DNA of 64,000 nt from an uncultured Muribaculaceae bacterium (GTDB lineage Bacteria > Bacteroidota > Bacteroidia > Bacteroidales > Muribaculaceae), in assembly GCA_947381945.1 (NCBI GenBank), contig CANCXM010000010.1, positions 22,836-86,835 of the forward strand, read 5' to 3'. Made by a program: the position numbers and the translations under genes. The notes below the pieces were generated by a model, which saw only the letters and a program-made list of their open reading frames with translations, had not been told where the DNA came from and ran no database searches. Shown one piece after another: positions 19,206 through 27,244 of this stretch. The number at the start of each line of letters is the position of its first letter. The first letter of the stretch is position 1.

Positions 19206-21194
19206 ATGCAGTCATCAACACAAACTCCATCCCCACATATCCACAAAGTCACGATGGCAGCCCTCCTTGTGACCATAGGCATCGTATTCGGCGACATCGG
19301 CACATCACCGCTCTATGTGATGAAGGCCATAATGGGTGTGAACCCTCATTTTGACCCCGACTATGTAATCGGAGCCGTGTCATGCGTGATATGGACCCTC
19401 ACCTTGCAGACAACACTCAAGTACGTCGTCATCGCACTGCGTGCCGACAACAAGGGCGAAGGTGGCATCCTTGCCCTCTACTCCCTCATCAAAGGCTTGA
19501 AAAAGCACTGGATATATGTCCTCGCCGCCATTGGCGCAAGCGCACTCATCGCCGACGGAGTGATAACACCGGCCATGACCGTCACTTCGGCCATCGAGGG
19601 TCTCCGCGACCTCAACCCCTCGGCACCCGTGCTGCCTATCGTGGTGGTCATCATCTCGGCAATCTTCCTTGTACAGCCTCTCGGCACAAAAGCCATCGGA
19701 AAATTCTTCGGCCCATTCATGCTCGCATGGTTCCTGATGCTCGGGATACTCGGAGCCGCACATCTCGCCGACCACTGGGCGATAATGAAAGCGTTCAATC
19801 CCTGGTATGCAGTACGTCTGCTCATCGATTATCCCGGATGGTTCCTCATACTCGGCGCAGTCTTCCTCTGCACCACCGGAGCCGAAGCCCTCTATTCGGA
19901 CATGGGTCACTGCGGCCGCCTGAACATCACCTACAGTTGGCTGTTCGTGAAACTCATGCTCATCCTCAACTATCTCGGACAGGGAGCATGGATAATCGCA
20001 CAAGGCAGCGGTTTTTCCGACACTGTCAACCCATTCTACGGAGTGATGCCCGGATGGTTCCTCCCCGCGGGAATCGTTATGAGTACCGGAGCGGCAATCA
20101 TAGCAAGCCAGGCGCTGCTGAGCGGTTCATTCACCATTTTCAGCGAAGCCATGAGCCTTGATTTCTGGCCACGCCTGCGCATCAAATATCCATCTACACT
20201 CAAAGGACAGCTCTATATACCGATGGTCAACTGCTTCCTCTACATAGGCTGTCTGCTCACAGTGCTGCTTTTCCGCACTTCCGGCCACATGGAGGCTGCC
20301 TACGGACTCGCAATCACAATCACCATGCTCATGACGACGGTGCTTCTGGCACTCTACCTCCGCCATCGCGGTGCAAAGCTCTGGACAGTCGGGCTCTTCA
20401 CGGTAACTTTCACACTGATTGAAGGTGCGTTTTTCATCGCCAACATGTTCAAGTTTGTCCACGGCGGATGGTTCACGCTTCTTATTGCAGGACTCGTATG
20501 CGCAGTGATGCTCGTATGGCGCAGAGCCACAGTCATCCGACGCAAGTTCATCGAATACCGCCCCTTCAGCCAATACACCGACATCATTACTGACATCAAG
20601 AATGACCGTGAGATACCGAAGTATTCATCCAACGTTGTCTATCTCAGCCGTTCGCCGAAAGCCGACGAGGTCGAGTCAAAGCTCATCTACTCCATAATCA
20701 ACAAGCAGCCCAAACGCTCCGACCACTACTGGATCATGCGTGTGGAGTTCACCGACAGCCCCGACACTCTCGAATATGAGCGTCAGATAATAATCCCCGG
20801 AACGCTCACGAGCCTCAATTTCCGTCTTGGATTCAGAGTGGAACCTCAGCTAAGTGTCTATCTCCGTCAGGCCATCGAGGACATGGTCGGAGAGGGCCTG
20901 ATTGATCTGACAAGCACCTATACGTCACTGCAGTCTCATGGAATCGCCGGTGATTTCCGCTTCATCATCATCCACAGGATATTCTCGCCGTCGAGTCAAT
21001 GCAACGGCTCGGACCGGATACTGATGAATCTCCACGCAATCCTGCGCAAGATGGAGCTCAGCGCCGGAAAGGCTTTCGGGCTTGACACGAGCACACTGAA
21101 AGTCGAGACCGTTCCCCTCATCATCAACACCCGCTCCCCCCGCCGCATCAAGCGCATCGAATCGGAGGAAGAGACGAAGACGAAAAGCTCATAG
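19206..21194 (+). CDS. kup: Kup family potassium uptake transporter
   Basis: Secondary K+ uptake system of the HAK/KUP/KT family, likely K+/H+ symport. 662 residues from the ATG at 19206; an in-frame ATG at 19155 would add 17 residues. I prefer 19206 because Kup proteins have only a short tail before the first helix (KVTMAALLVTIGIVFGDIGTSPLYV, which holds the family signature GDIGTSPLY). About 12 membrane segments follow, with the conserved NKGEGGILALYSL and ALYSDMGHCGR loops, then a hydrophilic C-terminal domain (about 480-662) ending in a Lys/Arg/Glu-rich tail. Divergent from uvrB, tail-to-tail with ahpC. Confidence 0.93.
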   Translation: MQSSTQTPSPHIHKVTMAALLVTIGIVFGDIGTSPLYVMKAIMGVNPHFDPDYVIGAVSCVIWTLTLQTTLKYVVIALRADNKGEGGILALYSLIKGLKKHWIYVLAAIGASALIADGVITPAMTVTSAIEGLRDLNPSAPVLPIVVVIISAIFLVQPLGTKAIGKFFGPFMLAWFLMLGILGAAHLADHWAIMKAFNPWYAVRLLIDYPGWFLILGAVFLCTTGAEALYSDMGHCGRLNITYSWLFVKLMLILNYLGQGAWIIAQGSGFSDTVNPFYGVMPGWFLPAGIVMSTGAAIIASQALLSGSFTIFSEAMSLDFWPRLRIKYPSTLKGQLYIPMVNCFLYIGCLLTVLLFRTSGHMEAAYGLAITITMLMTTVLLALYLRHRGAKLWTVGLFTVTFTLIEGAFFIANMFKFVHGGWFTLLIAGLVCAVMLVWRRATVIRRKFIEYRPFSQYTDIITDIKNDREIPKYSSNVVYLSRSPKADEVESKLIYSIINKQPKRSDHYWIMRVEFTDSPDTLEYERQIIIPGTLTSLNFRLGFRVEPQLSVYLRQAIEDMVGEGLIDLTSTYTSLQSHGIAGDFRFIIIHRIFSPSSQCNGSDRILMNLHAILRKMELSAGKAFGLDTSTLKVETVPLIINTRSPRRIKRIESEEETKTKSS

Positions 21195-21196
21195 CT

Positions 21197-21278
21197 GGTG
21201 ATGTCCAACGGCCAGAAAGTGGTATCTCACAACTCACAGGTGGTGTCCAACGGCCCGAAGGTGGTGTCCTGCGGACAC
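21197..21278 (+). repeat. GGTGTCC direct and inverted repeats behind kup
   Basis: A 30-nt direct repeat occurs at 21197-21226 and 21239-21268 (about five differences), built around GTGTCCAACGGCC. The second copy runs into GGTGTCCTGCGGACACC, a perfect 7-bp-armed palindrome at 21262-21278. It begins two bases after the kup stop. Confidence 0.7.
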
Positions 21279-21376
21279 CCGCTATCCTATTCATCATTCA
21301 TCTACCTATCCCACCCGCATTCCTCATCTCTACTATATTGCGATTGCAATAATACACCCGGATAAGAAACACCAAA

Positions 21377-21417
21377 GGCCAAGGAAGCATGAGTCTAAGA
21401 CTCATCTTTCCTTGGCC
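21377..21417 (-). terminator. Strong hairpin between kup and ahpC
   Basis: GGCCAAGGAA pairs with TTCCTTGGCC, and an inner ATGAGTC/GACTCAT stem extends it, about 18 bp in all with a 3-nt loop. On the minus strand it is followed by T-rich sequence, so it probably ends ahpC; it may also stop kup. Confidence 0.75.
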
Positions 21418-21467
21418 AATGATCTTTTGAGCGGGATTTATTCAATCCCCTAACCAATATTCCTGTG

Positions 21468-21534
21468 ATTAGATCTTACCGACAAGACGATTAAATCTTA
21501 TCTACAAGCAAGATAATTAGATCTTACCTACAAG
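21468..21534 (-). repeat. Three 19-nt copies of the ahpC 3' end
   Basis: The last codons and stop of ahpC (minus strand CTTGTAGGTAAGATCTAAT, 21516-21534) recur at 21490-21508 and 21468-21486 with two and one substitutions. Each copy would encode LV(G/D)KI-stop. The rest of 21279-21467 shows only the hairpin above. Confidence 0.75.
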
Positions 21535-22083
21535 ATCAATACCGGGCTTAAGGGTCTCCTTACCGGGTTTCCAACGGGCAGGGCAAACCTGATCGCCGTG
21601 CTGGGCTACGAACTGTGCGGCCTCAAGCTTACGGAGAAGTTCTTCGGCGTTACGGCCGATACCGTTGTCCTGAACCTCGGCTATCTTGATCTTACCCTCG
21701 GGATTGATAACGAAGGTGCCTCTGTACGACATGAAATCGTCAGGGTTCAACACTCCGAAATATTCCGAAAGAACACCGGTCTTATCAGCTAGCATAGGGA
21801 ATTTAACCTTCTTGATTGAATCGCTGGCATCGTGCCATGCCTTGTGGGTGAACTGGCTGTCGGTGCTTACACTGTAGACCTCAGCTCCAAGTTCCTTGAA
21901 CTTATCGTAGTTCTCTGCCATATCGACCAATTCGGTAGGACATACGAAAGTAAAGTCCGCAGGATAGAAGAAGAGGATTGACCATTTGCCTTTAAGGTCA
22001 GCATCGGTCACCTTTTTAAAATTTCCGTCAACAAACGCGTCGACGGAAAACTGGGGGATTTCCTGATTGATGATTGTCTGCAT
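21517..22083 (-). CDS. ahpC: Alkyl hydroperoxide reductase subunit C (2-Cys peroxiredoxin)
   Basis: Reduces hydrogen peroxide and organic peroxides. 188 residues, normal AhpC/Prx1 length. Peroxidatic Cys48 sits in FYPADFTFVCPTE; the resolving Cys167 is in QVCPARWKPG, so this is a typical two-cysteine enzyme. AhpF is not adjacent (the upstream neighbour is the divergent rprX), so the electron donor must be encoded elsewhere. The gene end has been duplicated in short copies downstream. The divergent position relative to rprXY might mean shared stress control, but this is only context. Confidence 0.97.
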   Translation of the reverse strand: MQTIINQEIPQFSVDAFVDGNFKKVTDADLKGKWSILFFYPADFTFVCPTELVDMAENYDKFKELGAEVYSVSTDSQFTHKAWHDASDSIKKVKFPMLADKTGVLSEYFGVLNPDDFMSYRGTFVINPEGKIKIAEVQDNGIGRNAEELLRKLEAAQFVAQHGDQVCPARWKPGKETLKPGIDLVGKI

Positions 22084-22494
22084 AATTGGTATTATGTTTT
22101 TTAGTAGTTTATGTGTTTATCACAGTTTGACCGGGAAAGATGCGTTGGATTGTCGACGCCTCCTTTCCGGCCGCCATATAAAACAACGCTCATCCACAAA
22201 ATTTGGTTCGTCTTCACCACTACAGAGCTTTTTACTTAAAATTATCACAACTTCAAGTATTATAAATAGTTAAAAGGACGGTTTTAAATATAATAATGTC
22301 TACTATGTGGGAAAACCCGTTGGATTATTCACATTTTTATGTTAATTTTGACGCAAAATGTTAACGCGATTGAAACTTGTTTGAAAAATTTTACAACAAT
22401 TATACATTGCAATTGTTAACATATTAAATATCCACACAAAGTTCATGGCGCTACCCCCTGAAAGGGGACGCACGATATACTTACAAAAGAGAGA
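22084..22494. other. Divergent intergenic region ahpC / rprX
   Basis: This 411-bp AT-rich stretch holds a promoter toward rprX (GTTG at 22319-22322, 20 bp, TAATTTTG at 22343-22350; leader about 140 nt). I see no confident -7 box for ahpC and no gene. The stretch 22440-22470 is GC-richer and contains the small hairpin CCCCTGAAAGGGG. Confidence 0.6.
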
Positions 22495-23991
22495 ATGAAA
22501 AAGTCAACTATCTGGTTCCTTACCATAATAATGGCACTCACATTCATAGGTCTGCTTTATATACAGATAATGTATATGAACAACATGAAGAAGATGCGTG
22601 ATGACCAGTTCGCCGAGGGAGTGAAACGCTCTCTCTACGCTGTCAGCACCCGGCTGGAGCAGGACGAGACAAAACATTTTCTCGAAGAAGATATGGCCAC
22701 GATGGACACCCAGTTCATCCCACGCACCAATGCTGACGGAACTGTCGATATGAACTACAACTTCACCACCTCCGACGGCACCAACTACGACCTAACTCTC
22801 AAAGGAAGCGTCGACAAACCCAAGAGCAACAGCTCAATGCGCGAAATCATGCGCGGCAAGTACCTCTATCAGAAGGGTCTGCTCGACGAAGTCATCTTCA
22901 GCATCATCACCCAGTCGAGCAACCGCCCTATCAGCGAACGTGCCGACTCGGCCGAGGTGCGCAGCTACCTGCGCTCGGAGCTCGACAACAACGGATTAAC
23001 GCTGCCGTTTGAATTCGCCGTCGTCAACCGCGTCGGCGGAATCGTCTATCGCTCCGAAGGTTATCACCCGACACTGAGCGACGAGAACTCAATGTTCATC
23101 CAGACGCTCTTCCCCAACGATCCGAAAAACAAGATGTATTACCTGAAGGTCTATTTCCCGACCAAGAGCGACTATATCTTCGGGTCGATACGCTTCATGA
23201 TACCATCGTTTATCTTCACCTTCATCCTGCTCGTGACCTTCCTCTGCACCATCATCCTCGCCTTCCGCCAGAAGAAGCTCACCGAGATGAAAAACGATTT
23301 CATAAACAATATGACCCATGAATTCAAGACCCCCATCTCGACCATCTCGCTTGCAGCCCAGATGCTCAACGACGGTGCGGTCCTGAAATCACCGGCCATG
23401 CTGTCACACATATCGACCGTCATCAACGACGAAACCAAGCGCCTGCGCTTCCAGGTCGAGAAAGTGCTTCAGATGTCGATGTTCGAACGTCAGAAAGCCA
23501 CCCTCCGCCTCCAGCATGTCGACGCCAACGTGCTCATCGCCAACATCACATCGACTTTCAAGCTCAAGGTCGAGAAGTATGGCGGAAAGATTGAGGCCGT
23601 CCTTGATGCGGAAGACTCTACCGTCAATGTCGACGAGATGCACTTTACCAATGTCATCTTCAACCTTCTCGACAATGCTGTCAAGTATCGCCGCGAGGAG
23701 GAACCGCTGAAGCTCACGGTGAGCACACGCAACGTCAGCGCCCACGGTGTCGAGAAGATAGCCGTCACCATCGGCGACAACGGCATCGGCATGAAACGCG
23801 AGGACCTGAAAAAGATTTTCGAGAAGTTCTACCGCGTCTCCACCGGCAACCGCCACGACGTGAAAGGCTTCGGTCTCGGTCTGGCCTACGTCAAGAAAAT
23901 GGTGGGCGAGCTCGGAGGCGAAATCAGTGTCGACAGCGAACTTAATGTAGGAACAAAATTTATAATAACATTACCAATAACTAAAAACTAA
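22495..23991 (+). CDS. rprX: Sensor histidine kinase RprX
   Basis: Membrane-bound sensor of a two-component pair. 498 residues: membrane segment 1 at about 5-26, a periplasmic sensor region (about 27-235), membrane segment 2 at about 236-258 (PSFIFTFILLVTFLCTIIL), HisKA dimerisation domain with phospho-acceptor His275 in MTHEFKTPIS, and an HATPase domain with N box NLLDNAVKYR, G1 GDNGIGM and G2 GFGLGLAYVK. No HAMP domain. It precedes rprY by 6 bp. The pair resembles RprX/RprY of Bacteroides fragilis and Porphyromonas gingivalis, linked in the literature to tetracycline-related and oxidative-stress phenotypes; the signal is unknown. Confidence 0.9.
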   Translation: MKKSTIWFLTIIMALTFIGLLYIQIMYMNNMKKMRDDQFAEGVKRSLYAVSTRLEQDETKHFLEEDMATMDTQFIPRTNADGTVDMNYNFTTSDGTNYDLTLKGSVDKPKSNSSMREIMRGKYLYQKGLLDEVIFSIITQSSNRPISERADSAEVRSYLRSELDNNGLTLPFEFAVVNRVGGIVYRSEGYHPTLSDENSMFIQTLFPNDPKNKMYYLKVYFPTKSDYIFGSIRFMIPSFIFTFILLVTFLCTIILAFRQKKLTEMKNDFINNMTHEFKTPISTISLAAQMLNDGAVLKSPAMLSHISTVINDETKRLRFQVEKVLQMSMFERQKATLRLQHVDANVLIANITSTFKLKVEKYGGKIEAVLDAEDSTVNVDEMHFTNVIFNLLDNAVKYRREEEPLKLTVSTRNVSAHGVEKIAVTIGDNGIGMKREDLKKIFEKFYRVSTGNRHDVKGFGLGLAYVKKMVGELGGEISVDSELNVGTKFIITLPITKN

Positions 23992-23997
23992 AGAACT

Positions 23998-24705
23998 ATG
24001 GAAGAACGTTTGCGCATACTACTTTGCGAAGACGACGAGAACCTCGGTATGCTCCTCCGCGAGTATCTTCAAGCCAAAGGTTTCAACGCCGATCTCTTCG
24101 CCGACGGGGAAAGCGGCTACAAAGCATTTCTCAAGGGGAAATATGATCTCTGCGTCCTTGATGTGATGATGCCCAAAAAAGACGGTTTCGCACTCGCTCA
24201 GGAAATAAGAACCGTAAACTCGGAAGTGCCCATCATCTTCCTCACAGCCAAATCGCTCAAGGAAGACATTCTCGAAGGATTCAAAATCGGTGCGGATGAC
24301 TATATCACCAAACCGTTCTCGATGGAGGAACTCGTGTTCCGTATCGAAGCCATCCTCCGCCGCGTGAAGGGCAAGAAAGGCAAGGAAATCACAATGTACA
24401 AGATCGGCAAGTTTACCTTCGACACCCAGAAGCAGGTGCTGCTCATCGACGACAAGGTGACCAAGCTCACAACCAAGGAATCGGAACTTCTGAGCCTCCT
24501 CTGCGCCCACGTCAACGAAATCCTCGAACGCAATTTCGCGCTCAAGACAATCTGGATCGACGACAATTACTTCAACGCCCGCTCGATGGACGTCTATATC
24601 ACCAAGCTCCGCAAGCACCTCAAAGACGACCCCTCAATCGAGATCATCAACATCCACGGCAAGGGCTACAAGCTCATCGCCCCGGAACTTGAATCGTCGA
24701 ACTAA
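23998..24705 (+). CDS. rprY: Response regulator RprY (OmpR family)
   Basis: DNA-binding partner of RprX. 235 residues: receiver domain (1-120) with acidic residues CEDDENLG, phospho-acceptor Asp55 in CVLDVMMPKKDGF, Thr/Ser at IFLTAK, and Lys in DDYITKPFS; C-terminal winged helix (about 135-232) with TTKESELLSLLC and NIHGKGYKLI. The N-terminus (EERLRILLCEDDENLGMLLREYL) is nearly the RprY sequence I recall from Bacteroides. Its stop is followed by the GC-rich hairpin at 24759-24797. Confidence 0.94.
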   Translation: MEERLRILLCEDDENLGMLLREYLQAKGFNADLFADGESGYKAFLKGKYDLCVLDVMMPKKDGFALAQEIRTVNSEVPIIFLTAKSLKEDILEGFKIGADDYITKPFSMEELVFRIEAILRRVKGKKGKEITMYKIGKFTFDTQKQVLLIDDKVTKLTTKESELLSLLCAHVNEILERNFALKTIWIDDNYFNARSMDVYITKLRKHLKDDPSIEIINIHGKGYKLIAPELESSN

Positions 24706-24758
24706 CCGACAACCGACCCGTCAACCCGTAAGAACTCATACACACCCCACAATTTTGA

Positions 24759-24797
24759 CCGGCCCGATGCCTCCTGCTCAGACAGGCGCCGGGCCGG
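24759..24797 (+). terminator. GC-rich hairpin after rprY
   Basis: CCGGCCCG (24759-24766) pairs with CGGGCCGG (24790-24797), with an inner TGCCT/AGGCG stem. The T run after it is weak (CAATTTG), so termination may be incomplete. Confidence 0.6.
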
Positions 24798-24886
24798 CAA
24801 TTTGTATCCACCCCGCCGGTCGAGAATATGTCTTTTGAAAAAATGCCGACGGCTTTCGAACACACCATTCACTTACAGAACCTCCT

Positions 24887-25921
24887 ATGCAAAGACATAC
24901 ATTGCGCACCATTCTCGCACTAATCCTCGTCAGCCTCACGCTGCAGCTATCCGGACAAGTTTCGGACCAATGGGTTCCCGACATCCTCGGCGACGGCTAC
25001 GAGATGCGCCATATCGAGCAACCCGACGACTACACGGGGCCTGTCATCTCGACGGTCATCCGCAAGCTCGTCACTCCGAGAATCGACAGCACGACCGTCA
25101 ACCGCGGCGTGCTATATGTCCACGGATTCAACGACTATTTCTTTCAAGCCGAGATGGGCGACCGTTTCGTCGAACACGGCTACAACTTCTATGCCGTCGA
25201 CCTGCGCCGCTACGGGCGTTCACTCGTCAAGGGCGACAAGCCGTTTGACATACGCGACATGTCGTCATACTTCCAGGATATCGACTCCGCGCTCGTTATC
25301 ATGAAGCGTCATGGCATCACAGAAATCATCCTCATCGGTCACTCCACCGGCGGACTGACATCGGCCTACTTTGAAAGCCGTTGCCACCCCGAAGCCATCA
25401 AGGCCCTCATCCTCAACAGTCCATTCCTCGATTGGAACCTCGGTTGGAAAGAGAGGTTGATTCCTGCAATCTCACTCCTCGGGAAGATATGGCCAAGCTT
25501 CAAAATCAGCCAGGGAATGTCGACCGCCTACGCCGAAAGCCTGCTCAAACAATATCACGGAGAGTGGACATATCGCACGGACTGGAAACTCATCCAGTCG
25601 CCTCCGGTGACCGCCGGATGGGTGCGCGCCATCACCCGCGCACAGAAAGCCCTGCGCGACGGCAAGGCCGACATCAGAATTCCCATCCTGCTGCTGTATT
25701 CATCCGCAAGTGTCAACGGCTCGGAATGGACACCCGAACACAATCGTGCCGACGGAGTGCTCGATGTCAAGGACATAAAGAAATATGGCATGGAGCTGGG
25801 CCCCGACGTGACCTGCGCGAAAGTCGAAGGTGGAATGCACGATCTTGTCCTCTCGGCAAAGGATGTGCGCGAACCGCTCTACCGTTACATCTTCGCCTGG
25901 CTTACACAGAAAGGATTGTAG
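24887..25921 (+). CDS. Secreted alpha/beta hydrolase (S33-type serine hydrolase)
   Basis: 344 residues. A signal peptide covers residues 1-24 (hydrophobic TILALILVSLTLQLSG, then Q). The alpha/beta fold shows GVLYVHGFNDYFF (oxyanion region), the nucleophile elbow GHSTGG with Ser153, and a C-terminal GGMHDLVLS holding the likely catalytic His. This matches the monoacylglycerol lipase / serine aminopeptidase S33 group (Hydrolase_4), probably periplasmic or exported. It lies 181 bp after rprY, past a hairpin, so it may be independent. Substrate unknown. Confidence 0.85.
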   Translation: MQRHTLRTILALILVSLTLQLSGQVSDQWVPDILGDGYEMRHIEQPDDYTGPVISTVIRKLVTPRIDSTTVNRGVLYVHGFNDYFFQAEMGDRFVEHGYNFYAVDLRRYGRSLVKGDKPFDIRDMSSYFQDIDSALVIMKRHGITEIILIGHSTGGLTSAYFESRCHPEAIKALILNSPFLDWNLGWKERLIPAISLLGKIWPSFKISQGMSTAYAESLLKQYHGEWTYRTDWKLIQSPPVTAGWVRAITRAQKALRDGKADIRIPILLLYSSASVNGSEWTPEHNRADGVLDVKDIKKYGMELGPDVTCAKVEGGMHDLVLSAKDVREPLYRYIFAWLTQKGL

Positions 25922-25997
25922 GCGCAACAGATATGAGTCAATAGAGTACGGTAATTGCGCCACGCAAAGGTTAATTAGAGTTAAAAACAAATGATTA

Positions 25998-26029
25998 TTT
26001 GCATCATCTGCGATTTAGCGCTATCTTTG
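25998..26029 (+). promoter_or_regulatory. Promoter of ssrA
   Basis: TTTG at 25998-26001, 20 bp, TATCTTTG at 26022-26029. The start would be about 80 nt upstream of mature tmRNA, in keeping with a processed precursor. Confidence 0.8.
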
Positions 26030-26111
26030 TAAACTAATAGCGTCCTACCGCACGGCATGAAATAGAGATTTCTTGTCTGTCAGGCGCGATTACTTCACTC
26101 CAGAAACCTAC

Positions 26112-26507
26112 GGGGCTGACCGGTTTTGACAGCGTGTAGAGGTGGTGAGTAAGCATGCAGAGCAATGATGGCTACGCTCTTAAATCAGGGACATCAAAAT
26201 TTCAAATGGCGAAAACAACTACGCTCTCGCTGCTTAATCGAAGTACAGTAGATTAACTTTATCTCCGCAACAGTTGCAGAGACGAGACATCACCCGATTG
26301 TCCTTTTTCCGAGACGGATCGAACAGGTGGTGCAGGTAAATCGGAAATATGGCGACGAAAGCCTCGCGACTCGCCGAGAAACTTAGAGGATAAGGTCGAG
26401 ATTGGTCGTTTCTTGCCTGTCTCAACTCGAAAACCAAGTAGAAACTAAGCATGTAGAAAGCTCATTAGTTCCACGTTTGGACGAGGGTTCAAATCCCTCC
26501 AGCTCCA
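26112..26507 (+). ncRNA. ssrA: tmRNA (SsrA)
   Basis: Rescues stalled ribosomes and tags the peptide for proteolysis. The 5' end GGGGCTGACCGGTTTTGACAG and the 3' T-arm GAGGGTTCAAATCCCTC with acceptor CAGCTCC form the alanine-tRNA-like domain (GGGGCUG pairs with CAGCUCC, one G-U). The tag frame at 26208-26237 reads GENNYALAA then TAA, the Bacteroidales tag. After the discriminator A at 26507 the DNA reads CAAA, so CCA is not fully encoded and must be added post-transcriptionally. A second copy of the 3' end, with CCA, is found 2412 bp downstream. Confidence 0.96.
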
Positions 26508-26635
26508 CAAAAATAATAAGCATCAACCTTCAATTGGAGGTTGATGCTTATTATTTTGGTAGCTACATTATCAAAAAATAAAGTTTCAACGTATCGTTAT
26601 GCGCATGGAAAGTATGCAGGCATCTACTGTACGAT
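26490..26635 (+). repeat. 146-bp direct repeat, left copy (attL-like, ssrA 3' end)
   Basis: Identical to 28902-29047 without gaps except for four substitutions (26509, 26553, 26561, 26562). It contains the last 18 nt of tmRNA, the ssrA terminator and about 80 bp beyond. Such a duplication of a tmRNA 3' end at both sides of a foreign segment is the usual footprint of site-specific integration. Confidence 0.9.
26515..26556 (+). terminator. Terminator of ssrA
   Basis: AATAAGCATCAACCT (26515-26529) and AGGTTGATGCTTATT (26538-26552) form a perfect 15-bp stem followed by ATTTTGG. Confidence 0.85.
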
Positions 26636-26655
26636 AAAACCTGCGCGGACATTTA

Positions 26656-27234
26656 TTAGAGGCGTCCGGATTCAAACAGCTTATATAAATTGCTGTATGA
26701 TTCGCCCTTCGCACCTATTGACTTGGCATTGCTGATGGCAGAAAAAAGGTGATTATCAGCAAGCAAATCAGACACCCATTGCTCTTTTGAAAGGAATGAT
26801 TGGTGTTTGCTGAAATTCGGAATATGACGGCGCAGTACATTGATGACATCCTCCGATGTTGCGAAATAACGGTTTGTGTTCAGGTAATGGAGCAGAAACC
26901 AAAACTCAATCGACGGCATACTGTCGCACAGTATCACTGATGGGTTCCTGGAGTATCTGCGTTGCATTTCCTCGAATTTCAGCTTTTCGGCTTGACGGGT
27001 ACGAGTTACATCCGTATCAAACACGCATACTGCTATCCCGTCATCGGCAAGCACTCGTTCTATCTGCTTCTGCATTTCATCAAACGTCTGTTCCGTGAAA
27101 TTACGCGGTTTGCAGGTATATTTGTAGCCGTTCAAACGCTTGAGGTGGGTAAAATAAAACCTCTCGGTAGCACCTTCGCCAATAATGGTGATGGTGGGAT
27201 TCTTTATTTTGCGCTCTTTGATTTTTCGTGCCAT
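26656..27234 (-). CDS. RloB-family TOPRIM-like putative nuclease (defence cassette)
   Basis: 192 residues. It fits the RloB family: N-terminal IIGEGATERFYF with E20/E24 (the GEGxTE acidic motif), a second acidic motif VFDTD with D83/D85, and the family signature MPSIEFWFLLHY at about 116-127. GEGxTE plus DxD is the metal-binding pattern of TOPRIM-type folds. It starts 10 bp after the ATPase gene on the same strand, so the two are one operon. ATPase plus RloB pairs (RloAB, AbiL-type) are known abortive-infection or phage-defence candidates; nuclease activity here is inferred. AT-richer than flanking chromosomal genes. ATG at 27234 precedes a basic start (MARKIKERKIK). Confidence 0.8.
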   Translation of the reverse strand: MARKIKERKIKNPTITIIGEGATERFYFTHLKRLNGYKYTCKPRNFTEQTFDEMQKQIERVLADDGIAVCVFDTDVTRTRQAEKLKFEEMQRRYSRNPSVILCDSMPSIEFWFLLHYLNTNRYFATSEDVINVLRRHIPNFSKHQSFLSKEQWVSDLLADNHLFSAISNAKSIGAKGESYSNLYKLFESGRL

Positions 27235-27244
27235 AGTTCATTCA

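Noticed and set aside
19016..19354. 112-residue frame overlapping the start of kup
   Set aside because: It runs into the kup coding sequence in another frame and shows no protein-like pattern.
26560..26640. Minus-strand SMRITIR in the repeat resembles the MRITI element near the start of Bacteroidetes tyrosine recombinases
   Set aside because: Only about seven residues match before a stop, and no other integrase motif is present; not enough to call an integrase remnant.
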